64,000 nt of DNA from Nocardia exalbida NBRC 100660 (GCF_000308575.1 NZ_BAFZ01000007.1:150913-214912); one strand, 5' to 3'. Shown: positions 16,046 to 24,505, counted from the first letter of the stretch. Numbers and translations: made by a program. The notes: generated by a model from the sequence alone, not told the origin.

Positions 16046-17239
16046 ATGTCAGCACCTTCCGCGTCCCGTCGTCCGTACGCTCCGCTGCGGGACGCCTACG
16101 TGATCGATGCGGTACGCACCCCCGTCGGCAAGCGCGGCGGCGCGTTGGCGAGCGTGCATCCGGCCGATCTGGGGGCGGCCGCGCTGCGCGGCCTGCTGGA
16201 CCGCACCCCGATCGACCCGGGCGTCGTGGACGACGTCATCGTCGGTTGCGTCGACAATGTCGGCCCGCAGGCGGGCAACATCGGCCGCACCATGTGGTTG
16301 GCCGCCGGATATCCCGAAGAGGTTCCCGGCGTCACTGTGGACCGGCAGTGCGGATCCAGCCAGCAGGCCATCAATTTCGGCGCGCAGGCCATCATGAGCG
16401 GTACCGCCGAGGTGATCGTCGCGGGCGGCGTGCAGAACATGAGCGCGATCCCGATCTCCGCGGCCATGCTGGCGGGCAAGGAGTACGGTTTCGACACCCC
16501 GTTCGTCGGCGCGCAGGGCTGGGACCACCGCTACGGCACCGGTGAGGTGACGCAGTTCCGCGCCGCCCAGCTGATCGCCGAGAAGTGGGGCATCAGCAGG
16601 GAAGAGATGGAGCGCTGGGCGCTGCGCAGCCACGAGCGGGCCCGCGACGCGATCAAGAACGGCCGCTTCGACAACGAGATCGTGCCGGTCGGCGACTTCT
16701 GGATCGACCAGGGTCCGCGCGAGACCAGCCTGGAGAAGATGGCTTCGCTGCCGCCCCTGGCCGAGGGCAGCCCGCTCACCGCCGCGGTGGCCAGCCAGAT
16801 CTCCGACGGCGCCAGCGCCACCCTGCTCGCTTCGGAGTGGGCGGTGCAGGAGTACGGCTTGACCCCGCGAGCGCGCATCCACCATGTGAGCGCGCGTGGC
16901 GCGGACCCGATCTTCATGCTCACCGCCCCGATTCCGGCGACCAAGTGGGCGCTGGAGAAGACCGGCCTCACCATCGACGACATCGACGTGATCGAGATCA
17001 ACGAGGCATTCGCGCCGGTGGTGCTGTCCTGGCTGAAGGAGACCGGCGCGGACCCCGAGAAGGTGAACGTCAACGGTGGCGCCATCGCGCTGGGCCACCC
17101 GCTCGGTGCGACCGGTGCGAAACTGTTCGCCACGCTGCTCAACGAACTCGAACGGATCGAGGGCCGCTACGGGCTGCTCACCATCTGCGAGGGCGGCGGC
17201 ACCGCCAACGCGACGATCATCGAGCGCCTGCCCCGCTGA
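16046..17239 (+). CDS. fadA6: Thiolase FadA6
   Basis: A 397-residue thiolase. The acylated cysteine is in VDRQCGSSQQAINF, the catalytic histidine in [19 protein letters not shown] and the second cysteine in LTICEGGGTANA, so all three catalytic residues are present. In M. tuberculosis fadA6 likewise neighbours kstR2 and is assigned to a late thiolytic step of C/D-ring degradation. A GGAG ribosome site lies nine bases before the ATG. Its 3' end overlaps the convergent gene at 17217 by 23 bases. Confidence 0.92.
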   Translation: MSAPSASRRPYAPLRDAYVIDAVRTPVGKRGGALASVHPADLGAAALRGLLDRTPIDPGVVDDVIVGCVDNVGPQAGNIGRTMWLAAGYPEEVPGVTVDRQCGSSQQAINFGAQAIMSGTAEVIVAGGVQNMSAIPISAAMLAGKEYGFDTPFVGAQGWDHRYGTGEVTQFRAAQLIAEKWGISREEMERWALRSHERARDAIKNGRFDNEIVPVGDFWIDQGPRETSLEKMASLPPLAEGSPLTAAVASQISDGASATLLASEWAVQEYGLTPRARIHHVSARGADPIFMLTAPIPATKWALEKTGLTIDDIDVIEINEAFAPVVLSWLKETGADPEKVNVNGGAIALGHPLGATGAKLFATLLNELERIEGRYGLLTICEGGGTANATIIERLPR

Positions 17240-17603
17240 CCGGCACCGAGCGGCACGTCGGCGAATTCGCGTCGCACGACGTGCCGTTCGGCATGCGCAG
17301 CATGGGTGCCGGGGGCTCAGTCGGATTGAGGGCGGTCGGCTTGCCCTCGCTGCCCTTACCCTTGCCTTTTCCCTTGCCCTTCCCCTCGGACTTGCCTTTC
17401 CCTTTGCCCTTCCCCTTGTCGTCGCCTTGGTCGGCGTCACTCGCGTCGGAGGGTTGACCCTGCTCTTCGTCCTGCGCCAGGTAGGCGACCGGATCGCCGC
17501 CGATCGTCTCGCTCGTCGCGGGTTGCGCGACGAGACCCATCGTCAACGTGCCCGCGGCGACCGCCGCTGCCGTCACGATGGCCCGAACGGTTGTCTTTCC
17601 CAC
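17217..17603 (-). CDS. Small secreted protein with a Lys-Gly repeat tract
   Basis: A 128-residue protein with a signal peptide at the start (VGKTTVRAIVTAAAVAAGTL, cleavage around AQPATSE). An acidic segment (DEEQGQPSDASDADQGDD) is followed by a run of GK and EGK units (about residues 66-90), then a short tail with two cysteines six residues apart (SCDANSPTC). The GTG at 17603 follows a GGGAGG ribosome site at good spacing; a longer frame from 17675 has no support. The acid-then-basic low-complexity design resembles nucleic-acid- or polymer-binding surface proteins, but no function can be assigned. The 3' end runs into fadA6. Confidence 0.6.
   Translation of the reverse strand: MGKTTVRAIVTAAAVAAGTLTMGLVAQPATSETIGGDPVAYLAQDEEQGQPSDASDADQGDDKGKGKGKGKSEGKGKGKGKGKGSEGKPTALNPTEPPAPMLRMPNGTSCDANSPTCRSVPVSGAGAR
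17251..17286. terminator. Stem-loop just after fadA6, inside the convergent gene
   Basis: CGGCACGTCG and CGACGTGCCG form a perfect 10-bp stem with a 16-base loop, starting 12 bases past the fadA6 stop. It would end the fadA6 transcript but lies within the last codons of the convergent small gene. Confidence 0.5.
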
Positions 17604-17756
17604 TACCAAACCTCCCTGGTGATCGGTTTCGTCGGTGGAGCAGCGCGAAGTTAGCACCGGGAACGAGCCGCGCATCCGGGCTCGCCGCGCCCGAATGCCC
17701 CCGTGACGAGGCCGACATCCCGCTGTGACGTGGTCCCGGGATGCCCGGATGGTCCG

Positions 17757-18536
17757 CTATCGCTGCGACCGCAGGTATTCGTCGTGTTCGCGATCTTCGC
17801 GGTAGTAGCGCTGGGTCAGAGCGGTGAGCCGGTTGATCTCGGCCGCCATCGCGGAAGGTTCCAGCGGTTTGGCGACGATGGGGTCGCCGGTCTTGACGTA
17901 GTAGCGGCCGTCCGCGTAATCCATCCACCAGAAGCCGCGTCCGAAGCTCGGGCGCGCGTCGACGGCCGGACCGGCGAGCACCGTGATCTCACCGAGGCCG
18001 AGGCGTTCGCGTTTGAAGATTCGGTCCAGTTGCGCGACGACGCCGACCTCATACGGCTTGCGCACCGGCCGATCCCGGTCGGCGCTCACTTCTTCCCGCC
18101 GCGCTTCGAGCGGCGGATGCGTGCCCGCAGGCATCTTGGGCAGCGCGGCGACCGCTTTCACGGCCACTCGTTGCGCGGCGCAAAAACTCACGATCACGTC
18201 ACCGCCGGTGTCCGGTGCGGTACCGGGAAGCTGGACAAGGGTGGCGCCGATCTGCCCGCGTACGGCCCCGTGGAAACGGAAGACGATCGACATGTCCGGG
18301 CCGCCCATCCCTTTCGACTCGACGCGCGCCTCCGGTTCCAGCAAAACGTCGAGGGCCCGTTCCAGGTCGACGGCGTATCGACCGAGTAGCGCGTCCACCG
18401 CTGCCTCGCGCTGACGCTTCAGGTCGGCGAAATCCATCTCCTGCGGCCGGTATTGCAGCGGGTAGGGCAGGCGGTCGCGACCGTAGGCTGCCCAGAGGAT
18501 CTCGAATTCCTGCCCGGTGAAGCGCCAGTCAGCCAT
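17757..18536 (-). CDS. EspG-family ESX secretion chaperone
   Basis: A 259-residue protein that reads as EspG (PF14011): the N-terminal WRFTGQEFEILWAAYGRDRL, a beta-rich middle, and the C-terminal RGFWWMDYADGRYYVKTGDP followed by an amphipathic helix. EspG proteins bind the tip of PPE-type proteins in the cytosol and deliver them to their ESX (type VII) machine. The ATG at 18536 overlaps the end of the upstream PPE-like gene by eight bases, so chaperone and candidate client are made together. The final gene of a four-gene operon starting at 20792. No ESX membrane components are present in this window. Confidence 0.82.
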   Translation of the reverse strand: MADWRFTGQEFEILWAAYGRDRLPYPLQYRPQEMDFADLKRQREAAVDALLGRYAVDLERALDVLLEPEARVESKGMGGPDMSIVFRFHGAVRGQIGATLVQLPGTAPDTGGDVIVSFCAAQRVAVKAVAALPKMPAGTHPPLEARREEVSADRDRPVRKPYEVGVVAQLDRIFKRERLGLGEITVLAGPAVDARPSFGRGFWWMDYADGRYYVKTGDPIVAKPLEPSAMAAEINRLTALTQRYYREDREHDEYLRSQR

Positions 18537-19827
18537 TCGGGTTGTCTCCGATGACCGGAGGGACGGACTTCGGCAAGGAGTCCAGACCGGTGAGTTCCGC
18601 ACCGTTGTGCTGGTTGATCAGGTAGTCCTTGACGCCGGAGGTCTCCCGCTCGTCGTCCTTGCCGCGCGCTCCCATTCCGGGGGCCATGCCGGTCGTGCCA
18701 GCCGCGCCGGATCGAGCCGCCTGGCTGCCGGTTGCCGTGGCGGCCGGAAGGGCGTTCGGCTGCTGTGGACCGACGGGAACGTTGCGGCCCGGTGCCGGAG
18801 TGGCGGTCGAATTCGGCGTACCGGGACTGCTCGGGCTGCCGGATCGCCGGGGAGCGCTCGGGCTCGTGGTACCGGGTCGACCCGGTGTGGCGGTAGTGAT
18901 GTTCGGGCTCGGTGTGGTGGTGCTGCTCGGCGTCGTCGACGGAGCGGTCGAGGTGGTCGGTTGCACGCTGGCCGGCTGGTCCACCCCCGCCGGGGTGACC
19001 GACTGGGGCGTGGTGGCTGCGGGGTCGGTCCGGGGTGATTCCTGCGGGTCACTGTCGGACGGTTCGGTGGATTCCGATTCCGCGCCTGTGGGAACGGCCG
19101 AGTCGGAAGTCTCTTGTGGCGCGGCGGAATTCGAGGTACCCGGTGACGACGGACCTGGCTGCCCGCTATCCGCCACGATCTGCGGAGCGGTCGGCAGGAC
19201 AGGTACGCCGTGGTCGGTTTGAGTGGCGACCTGCCCGTACACCGTGCGAAGGATCCGCCGCGCTTCCTGCGTGGCCTCCTCCTCGGTGTAATCACCCGCC
19301 TTCATGACGCCGTCCTGCGGCAACGTCTTACCCATCAGGTCCGGGCGTTCGGTGGCCTGCGGCATCAACGCCTGCGTCTGCTCGAGACCGGTATGCATCT
19401 CCGACAGCTTGAAACTCACCAGACAAGCGGCATCGGCCAGGTTCCCCGACTGATTGCGGTAGTTCGTGACCGCCTCGGCCGCCGCCTTGCCGGATTGCCC
19501 CGTCCACCCCGGATTCGTGCCGTCACCGGTCACGGTGCGGCCGAACTGCTCGTTGAACGCCTGAATCGCACCCGTCAGGTTCATCCCGATGTTCAGCCAC
19601 GCCTCGGACGCCTCCCGCACCGTCCCCGGCCGCATCGCGTTCACGGCGTCGACCATCTGCGCCAACGTCATACTGTCGTAGTTGTCCGGCCCGGGAATCC
19701 GCGGCGGCTCGTATTCCCCCTGAAACGACGTGCCCAACCGACCGGTGAAGTCGTAGATCGTCTCGCGCTCCCGATTCCACTGCGCCTGCGCGGCGATGAT
19801 CCGGTTCCGGTACTCGTCATAGGTCAT
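18529..19827 (-). CDS. PPE-like ESX substrate with a long Pro/Ser/Thr-rich tail
   Basis: A 432-residue protein. The first 180 residues are helical, with a WTG turn at about residue 105 (GWTGQSGKAAAEAVTNYRNQ), which fits the WxG-type bend of PPE/WXG proteins. The rest up to about residue 400 is low-complexity Pro, Ser and Thr, as in wall-spanning or surface linkers. The C-terminal KDYLINQHNGAELTGLDSLP is a short ordered end. Start ATG overlaps the stop of the upstream small helical gene (ATGA), and its end overlaps the espG start. The context marks it as the secreted partner of the EspG chaperone; the assignment is structural inference, not a direct family match. Confidence 0.65.
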   Translation of the reverse strand: MTYDEYRNRIIAAQAQWNRERETIYDFTGRLGTSFQGEYEPPRIPGPDNYDSMTLAQMVDAVNAMRPGTVREASEAWLNIGMNLTGAIQAFNEQFGRTVTGDGTNPGWTGQSGKAAAEAVTNYRNQSGNLADAACLVSFKLSEMHTGLEQTQALMPQATERPDLMGKTLPQDGVMKAGDYTEEEATQEARRILRTVYGQVATQTDHGVPVLPTAPQIVADSGQPGPSSPGTSNSAAPQETSDSAVPTGAESESTEPSDSDPQESPRTDPAATTPQSVTPAGVDQPASVQPTTSTAPSTTPSSTTTPSPNITTATPGRPGTTSPSAPRRSGSPSSPGTPNSTATPAPGRNVPVGPQQPNALPAATATGSQAARSGAAGTTGMAPGMGARGKDDERETSGVKDYLINQHNGAELTGLDSLPKSVPPVIGDNPNG

Positions 19828-20204
19828 GGTTGGGCATCCAGACCGGTGAGCTGGTCGGCCCTGGACTGATCCAGCTCCACGAAGTTAGCAATAGCCTTGG
19901 CCACAACCTCTTTCGCGATCTTCACCGCGTCGATGTGCTGCATGAGGACGGCGTCCAGGGATTGCTCGGAACCAGCAGCCTTACCGGTGAACTTCTCCTG
20001 TAGAGCCTGTCCTGAGGGAAAGGGACCGAACCCGTCGATGATCTTGACCCGGTCCGCCATTTGCAAGATAGCGTCCAGCCGGTCCAAGTAGTCGTCGCAG
20101 ATCTTGTCCAGTCCCTTGCCGATCTCGGGATGCAGCGATACCTCACCGGAGTTCGCCAGTTCGAGAACCCTCCGCCAGTCCATTGGGTCGACGCCGACAG
20201 ACAC
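19824..20204 (-). CDS. Small helical protein, PE/Esx-like partner
   Basis: A 126-residue all-helical protein with no signal peptide. Two long helices are suggested by GKGLDKICDDYLDRLDAIL and the stretch from SLDAVLMQHIDAVKI to AIANFVELDQ, separated by a loop rich in Gly and Pro (IIDGFGPFPSGQAL). The size and layout fit the PE or Esx partner that pairs with a PPE-like protein before secretion, although no clear WxG motif is present. The GTG start follows a strong AGGAGGGG site. It lies nine bases after the lipoprotein gene and overlaps the next gene by four. Confidence 0.62.
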   Translation of the reverse strand: MSVGVDPMDWRRVLELANSGEVSLHPEIGKGLDKICDDYLDRLDAILQMADRVKIIDGFGPFPSGQALQEKFTGKAAGSEQSLDAVLMQHIDAVKIAKEVVAKAIANFVELDQSRADQLTGLDAQP

Positions 20205-20213
20205 GTCCCCTCC

Positions 20214-20792
20214 TTAGTTCCTCGGCAGATACTGCGCCAGCTCGGAGGCATGGCGACGGACCTCTATGCACGGATCGCCTTGCTTGCCAATGGAGTAGCG
20301 GGTGACAACCCGGAACAACACGGTGCCTTGTGCCACCTTGACCGCGATGCTGCACTTGAGCTGCTTGCTGTCGCCTACATCGAGGAACTCGACGGCATTA
20401 CGGGTTCCCACCGACTGTGGTGTGAAGGATTCGAAATCACGACGTTTTTGGACGTCCTGCAGAGTGGGCGTGCCTGAGAAGACCGTCAAGTCGTACCAAC
20501 GAGAGTTGGCTCGCCACCCGCATACCTTCCATCCAGTGAAGTCAACGCCGGCCGCGTCCTTGTTCTTGCTGGCAGGATCCAGCCCAGTAGCCGATATCGC
20601 TGAATCCGATAGGTTACACGGGTTCCAAAGTGCGGCATCGGGATCGGTTGACCTCGTAGGGGCGGAGGTCGACGTGGCCGCCACCGATGTGGAAGGCGGA
20701 GTGTCGCCGGTGCTGTCCTCACATCCAGCCAGCACCACCACCGCACCCATCGCGAGTGCGGCGCCACGCAGCAACTTCCCCCAGCTCGTCAT
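20214..20792 (-). CDS. DUF3558 lipoprotein
   Basis: A 192-residue exported lipoprotein. The signal peptide (LLRGAALAMGAVVVLAGC) ends in the lipobox LAGC. The mature part begins with a Ser/Thr/Pro linker and contains ALWNPCNLSDSAISATGLDP, the typical opening of DUF3558, and further cysteines that could form disulfides. DUF3558 lipoproteins are frequent beside ESX genes in Nocardia and Mycobacterium. It heads the four-gene cassette. ATG 20792 was chosen because the lipoprotein signal starts there. Confidence 0.8.
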   Translation of the reverse strand: MTSWGKLLRGAALAMGAVVVLAGCEDSTGDTPPSTSVAATSTSAPTRSTDPDAALWNPCNLSDSAISATGLDPASKNKDAAGVDFTGWKVCGWRANSRWYDLTVFSGTPTLQDVQKRRDFESFTPQSVGTRNAVEFLDVGDSKQLKCSIAVKVAQGTVLFRVVTRYSIGKQGDPCIEVRRHASELAQYLPRN

Positions 20793-21158
20793 CGGTTCCT
20801 CACCGCCGGTGCCGTAACGCATCGACGGGGGCCGGACCGGCTTATCCGCCCCCTGCAAGCTGGGATCGACGCTACTGGCCGGTCCCCACGGGTGCAACCA
20901 GGTCGGTGCTGATTCACGCCATCGCAGTTGTGAAGTTGTGCAATACACGTCACCAGCCACGATCGGGTGCAAGGGTGAGCGCCTCACGCCCTCAGTGCTG
21001 TCTACGGCTCGGCCGGGAAACTGGCCTTCTTCGGCGCGGGCATCGCAGCAGGCGGCGTCAGCTCTAACCTGCGCGACAGGCGAGCTCCCCTATACGAACT
21101 CCACGTGAGTTCGGTGGTTGGGTCCAGCCTTCGCCGACCCGCTGGGAGCCGTACCGCG
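20793..21158. other. Intergenic region, promoter side of the DUF3558 operon
   Basis: These 366 bases separate the start of the DUF3558 operon from the stop of the DUF4254 gene, both on the minus strand. A plus-strand frame of 126 codons exists, but its composition (Pro/Arg/Ser rich) is shadow-like. I see no strong hairpin. The promoter of the ESX-type cassette must lie here. Confidence 0.5.
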
Positions 21159-21587
21159 CTACGGCCCGCCCGGCAGGCGGCGTTGTCCCGTCCCCACTTC
21201 GTCCTTCAAGTCTTCGTAGCCGACCGCCAGTTCCGCCAGACGTTCCCATGCGTCGCCGAGGACCCGATTCGAGCTGCTTGCCAACGCCGCGTAGGCGAGT
21301 GCGGTGTACTCGGCGAGGCGGTCTACCACCGAGCCGACCGTCTCGGTGTGGACGCGGGCCGCGCCGAGAGATGGTCGTAGCTGGGCGGTGACCCAGCGGT
21401 CGATGTCGCGGACCAGGCGGGCGCGGCATTGATCGATCGACTCGGCTTGCGCCAGTCCTGCGGAGAGGCGGCTTTCGTGAAGGGCGGTGAGGTCTCGAGC
21501 TGCGGTCAAGAGGGGATGGTCGTCTCGAGCGTCGCCGCGACAGGCGGCCAACAGGCGGTGTTTGGGGGGTAAAGGTTCCGGTGTCAT
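21159..21587 (-). CDS. DUF4254 domain protein
   Basis: A 142-residue helical protein. Features typical of the family are PPKHRLLAACRG at the N-terminus, the RDIDRWVTAQLRPS helix and the C-terminal WERLAELAVGYEDLKDEVGTGQRRLPGG. The function of DUF4254 is unknown to me; it is common in Nocardia near HTH/DUF397 genes. The ATG at 21587 is preferred to a TTG at 21629. It is the likely downstream partner of the gene at 21648-22169, 60 bases away. Confidence 0.65.
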   Translation of the reverse strand: MTPEPLPPKHRLLAACRGDARDDHPLLTAARDLTALHESRLSAGLAQAESIDQCRARLVRDIDRWVTAQLRPSLGAARVHTETVGSVVDRLAEYTALAYAALASSSNRVLGDAWERLAELAVGYEDLKDEVGTGQRRLPGGP

Positions 21588-21647
21588 CGCGCGCCGCCGG
21601 GGGAGGTCGGTCCATCTGCGGATGGGCAATGCGGCGAAGCGGGAAGG

Positions 21648-22169
21648 TCACGCGCTCAGACCCTTTCCGGATTCGCCGTTCGCCACCGTGTGCCGGTTTC
21701 GCGGGTGTCGAGTGGACGCTCCGAGTGCCAGGTGCCGGATCGCCGCCAAGACCAACTGGCCGGACGGGCGGTACGCCGAGCGCGGAGGTTCGATCCAATG
21801 GCGGAACAAGGCACATCGGTCGGTGGGGGAAGGGAGCGCGATCTCACCGCCCGCGCGCACTATGGAGACGTCGAGGCGGAACATTTCCGCGAACAGGCTG
21901 TCGTCGTTCGGCAGATCGGGACGCACCAAGTAGCTCCACCGTTGTGAACGCGGGTGGGACATGATCGGGCCGATACCGTGCCCACGGCGCTGTAGGTCGA
22001 TCTTCACGAGTTGCCCCAGGTGGGCGGGCATCATCAGCGCCCAGACGATTCCGGCCCGAATCACGATGCGGCCCAACTCGGGTGGGTCGACGATCGCGGG
22101 CAGGCCGCACACCTGCCGGTAATACCGGCAGCGGGACACAGGCGTGTCCCCGAACTCCGATTGGTTCAT
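21648..22169 (-). CDS. Actinobacterial protein of unknown function
   Basis: A 173-residue protein with no signal or membrane segment. The core (RCRYYRQVCGLPAIVDPPEL then GRIVIRAGIVWALMMPAHLG) and the later SHPRSQRWSYLVRPDLP resemble a family of short actinobacterial proteins that I recall only with uninformative names. The C-terminal 35 residues look disordered. Divergent from the HTH regulator at 22425, so the 255 bases between may carry a shared promoter. Confidence 0.6.
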   Translation of the reverse strand: MNQSEFGDTPVSRCRYYRQVCGLPAIVDPPELGRIVIRAGIVWALMMPAHLGQLVKIDLQRRGHGIGPIMSHPRSQRWSYLVRPDLPNDDSLFAEMFRLDVSIVRAGGEIALPSPTDRCALFRHWIEPPRSAYRPSGQLVLAAIRHLALGASTRHPRNRHTVANGESGKGLSA

Positions 22170-22424
22170 TTCCAGACCTCTGCGCGAGTCGGTGAGCTAG
22201 GGTGCGCCCAGCCCTGGAAGTCGGCAGAACCCAGGGGCGGGGGCGTGGTGGGAGATCGGGGTGGCCCCCTACTGGGCGCGAAGTCAGCAAAACACCTTTG
22301 ACCTGCGCGGAGTTCGAAGTCTGGGTTTCCCAGCCGAACTCGGCCGAAGGTCCAGAGCAAATCCCGTGCCGGGTCGTAGTCGTCACCCGGTACGGGTCGA
22401 ATTCGCACTAGAAGAGGGGATCCC

Positions 22425-23312
22425 ATGGACGAGCACGACACCGGCTCGACCCTGCCGAGGCGTCAGCTCGGGTACTACCTGCGTGACGCACGGACAGCGC
22501 TGAATCTGTCGTTGGAAAGGCTCGCCGAGCTGGCGGACTTGAGTTCGTCGGTGCTGCAACGATTGGAAAAGGGGGCAGCGACTCGATTGAGGGTGCGTGA
22601 TGTCGAAGCGCTCTGCGATGTGCTGGGGATGACTCAGGACATGACGGCAGCCATGGTCGGACTACATCAGCAAGGCGCCGCGAAGAGTTGGTGGCACGAG
22701 TACGGAACGGTGATACCTGCAGATTTCGACGTGTATGTCGGATTGGAGACGGCGGCACGGAAGCTGTCGGTGTACCAGCCCTCGTTGGTGCACGGCCTAC
22801 TTCAAACTCCCGACTACGCCCGCACCCTCATCCGAGCGGCCAACCCCACGGAAGACAGCCGCGACCATGAGCGACGTGTCGAACTTCGGATGAAACGCCA
22901 AGCGATGGTCACCAGAAGGCATCGGCCGATCGTGCTCGACATGGTGTTTCACGAGTCGGTCCTGCGCAGCACCGTAGGCGGAGCGGATGTGATGTCACCG
23001 CAACTTCGATACTTGGCTGAGGTCGGGAAGCTGCCCAACGTGACGATCCGTATTCTGCCTTGCTCGGCTGGCGCACCGGTCGGCGATCCCGTGGGTCAGT
23101 TCGCGATTCTGGAGTTCGACGAGGATGCCAGGGGCGCCGGTGTGTTTCCTCCGGTTGTCTACCTCGAAACCTTCACCGGCTGTATGTATCTGGAGAAATC
23201 AAATGACCTGCAGCGCTACGATCGAGTGCATGACAGTCTCCGGCGGGCAGCGCTGGACGAGACGGACAGCAGGAGCCTGCTCCGGCTGATAGCGAAGGAG
23301 ATTTCAGCATGA
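22425..23312 (+). CDS. HTH XRE regulator with DUF5753 sensor-like domain
   Basis: A 295-residue protein: an N-terminal XRE helix-turn-helix (about residues 10-65, LGYYLRDARTALNLSLERLA and LADLSSSVLQRLEKGAATRL) and a long DUF5753 domain with VHGLLQTPDYARTLIRA and the late segment VVYLETFTGCMYLEKSNDLQ. It is paired, by ATGA overlap, with a DUF397 protein, the standard two-gene actinobacterial unit also seen in developmental regulators (BldB/WhiJ-like systems). The ATG follows a GAGGGG site. Confidence 0.9.
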   Translation: MDEHDTGSTLPRRQLGYYLRDARTALNLSLERLAELADLSSSVLQRLEKGAATRLRVRDVEALCDVLGMTQDMTAAMVGLHQQGAAKSWWHEYGTVIPADFDVYVGLETAARKLSVYQPSLVHGLLQTPDYARTLIRAANPTEDSRDHERRVELRMKRQAMVTRRHRPIVLDMVFHESVLRSTVGGADVMSPQLRYLAEVGKLPNVTIRILPCSAGAPVGDPVGQFAILEFDEDARGAGVFPPVVYLETFTGCMYLEKSNDLQRYDRVHDSLRRAALDETDSRSLLRLIAKEISA

Positions 23313-23515
23313 CTGTCGACCTATCAGCGGCCAACTGGTTCAAGAGCAGCTACAGCGGCACCCATTCCGACTGTGTCGAAGTCGCCTTCATCGGCAGCGG
23401 TACTGTCGGCGTTCGGGATTCCAAGAACCAAGCCGGTCCAGCGCTCAGGTTCGGTCGCGGCGCGTGGGACGCGTTTACCGCGAGCTTGGTCGCCGGTGAC
23501 TTTCGGTGGCAATAG
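23309..23515 (+). CDS. DUF397 protein
   Basis: A 68-residue DUF397 protein with the complete family signature: NWFKSSYSGTHSDCVEVAF, then VGVRDSKNQAGPALRFGRGAWDAF. It overlaps the upstream HTH gene by four bases (ATGA). In known systems a DUF397 protein acts as the partner or antagonist of the adjacent HTH protein. Confidence 0.9.
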   Translation: MTVDLSAANWFKSSYSGTHSDCVEVAFIGSGTVGVRDSKNQAGPALRFGRGAWDAFTASLVAGDFRWQ

Positions 23516-23534
23516 TCGTCGGTAGGCAAGCTCA

Positions 23535-23735
23535 ATGAGGGGGATTCAGCGGTCCAAGAGCAGGCACAGTGGGACCCAAGCTGATTGTGTCGAGGTCGCT
23601 TTCCTCTCGCGCGGTGACGTCGGTGTGCGGGATTCCAAGAACCCCGGCGGCTTCACGCTCGTCTTCACGCCGAGCGAGGGGGACGCCTCTACGGCAGCAG
23701 TACATTCTGGGGAGTTCGCTCCCGAGCTTGCCTGA
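23535..23735 (+). pseudogene. Second, N-terminally degenerate DUF397 copy
   Basis: Sequence from SKSRHSGTQADCVEVAF through VGVRDSKNPGGFTLVFTPSE is plainly DUF397, but the expected start (MT..NWFKSSYSG) is lost: the ATG at 23535 gives MRGIQRSKSRHSG, and the tail is altered. It follows the intact DUF397 gene after 19 bases, so it looks like a tandem duplicate that is decaying. It could still be translated as a 66-residue protein. Confidence 0.6.
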
Positions 23736-23767
23736 ACGGATAGGGCCAGGGACGGATGCTGGTCGAT

Positions 23768-23800
23768 GATGCCCCGGATTCCAGACGGATCCGGGGCATC
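23768..23800. terminator. Stem-loop terminator after the HTH/DUF397 operon
   Basis: Perfect 12-bp inverted repeat GATGCCCCGGAT / ATCCGGGGCATC with a nine-base loop, 32 bases after the degenerate DUF397 frame and before the convergent MarR gene. Confidence 0.75.
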
Positions 23801-23911
23801 AGCATTTCTGGGGCGCCACAGCTGTTCACGGCACAGCAGTGAACAGCTCATAACTGTGCCCGCGACGCAACCTCATGAGTGCCCGCCGTCTCGGGGATAT
23901 GGCCCGGGGTT

Positions 23912-24394
23912 CTAGGCGTTTTTCTCCGGGCCCCGGTCCTTCAGCTCCGCGAGTGAATCCACGTACTGAAGCAGGAGGCGGGCCAGTTCCAGGCGGTCGT
24001 GCTCCGACCATTCGGCGGTGATGTAGTCGTAGGCGTCGCGCTGGTGTTTACGGAACCGGGCCATCAGGTCGCGGCCGGCGTCACTCAGTTCGAGGATCGT
24101 GCGGCGGCCATCTTGCTGTGAGGCGGCGCGTATGAGATAGCCGGCTTTGATGTTGTCGCTGACCATGCGGCTGGCCACGGACGGGTCGACGCCGAGCATC
24201 TCGGCGATCATGCCAACGGTGATCTCGTTGCCCTGACTGTGCTCCAGTACCAGATTGAGCACCAGTGTGCGGTTCAGATCCTTAGCGGAGATGGGGTTTG
24301 CCACATCCAGCATCGAGGTCCGCCGCAGTTTTCCGAACGCCGGGCCCACCGCGTTGAGCAGGTCGTCGGCGGTGGGCCCATCCTTCGCAGTCAT
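23912..24394 (-). CDS. MarR-family transcriptional regulator
   Basis: A 160-residue winged-helix regulator. HTH region: ITVGMIAEMLGVDPSVASRMV, then the wing LIRAASQQDGRRTILELSDAG. A C-terminal helix carries AELKDRGPEKNA. ATG 24394 gives a normal-length protein; longer frames run into the intergenic region. It is divergent from the NmrA-like reductase and MFS genes, and an AT-rich promoter region lies between, so it probably represses them. Confidence 0.87.
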   Translation of the reverse strand: MTAKDGPTADDLLNAVGPAFGKLRRTSMLDVANPISAKDLNRTLVLNLVLEHSQGNEITVGMIAEMLGVDPSVASRMVSDNIKAGYLIRAASQQDGRRTILELSDAGRDLMARFRKHQRDAYDYITAEWSEHDRLELARLLLQYVDSLAELKDRGPEKNA

Positions 24395-24432
24395 GTGCAC
24401 ATGGTAACTCCATGCCCAAGTTTCAATGTGTG

Positions 24433-24468
24433 TTGACAAGCAAATGCGTGCATAGCAACATGTATTTG
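24433..24468 (+). promoter_or_regulatory. Candidate promoter/operator for the NmrA-MFS operon
   Basis: TTGACA at 24433-24438 is a consensus -35 box with a weak -10 (CAACAT) 17 bases later. Overlapping it is an interrupted inverted repeat, GCAAAT (24440-24445) and ATTTGTGC (24464-24471), a plausible MarR target. The 24395-24505 gap is clearly more AT-rich than the flanking genes. Confidence 0.4.
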
Positions 24469-24505
24469 TGCAAGCGCACAGATCATTCCTCGAACCGGAG
24501 CACTC

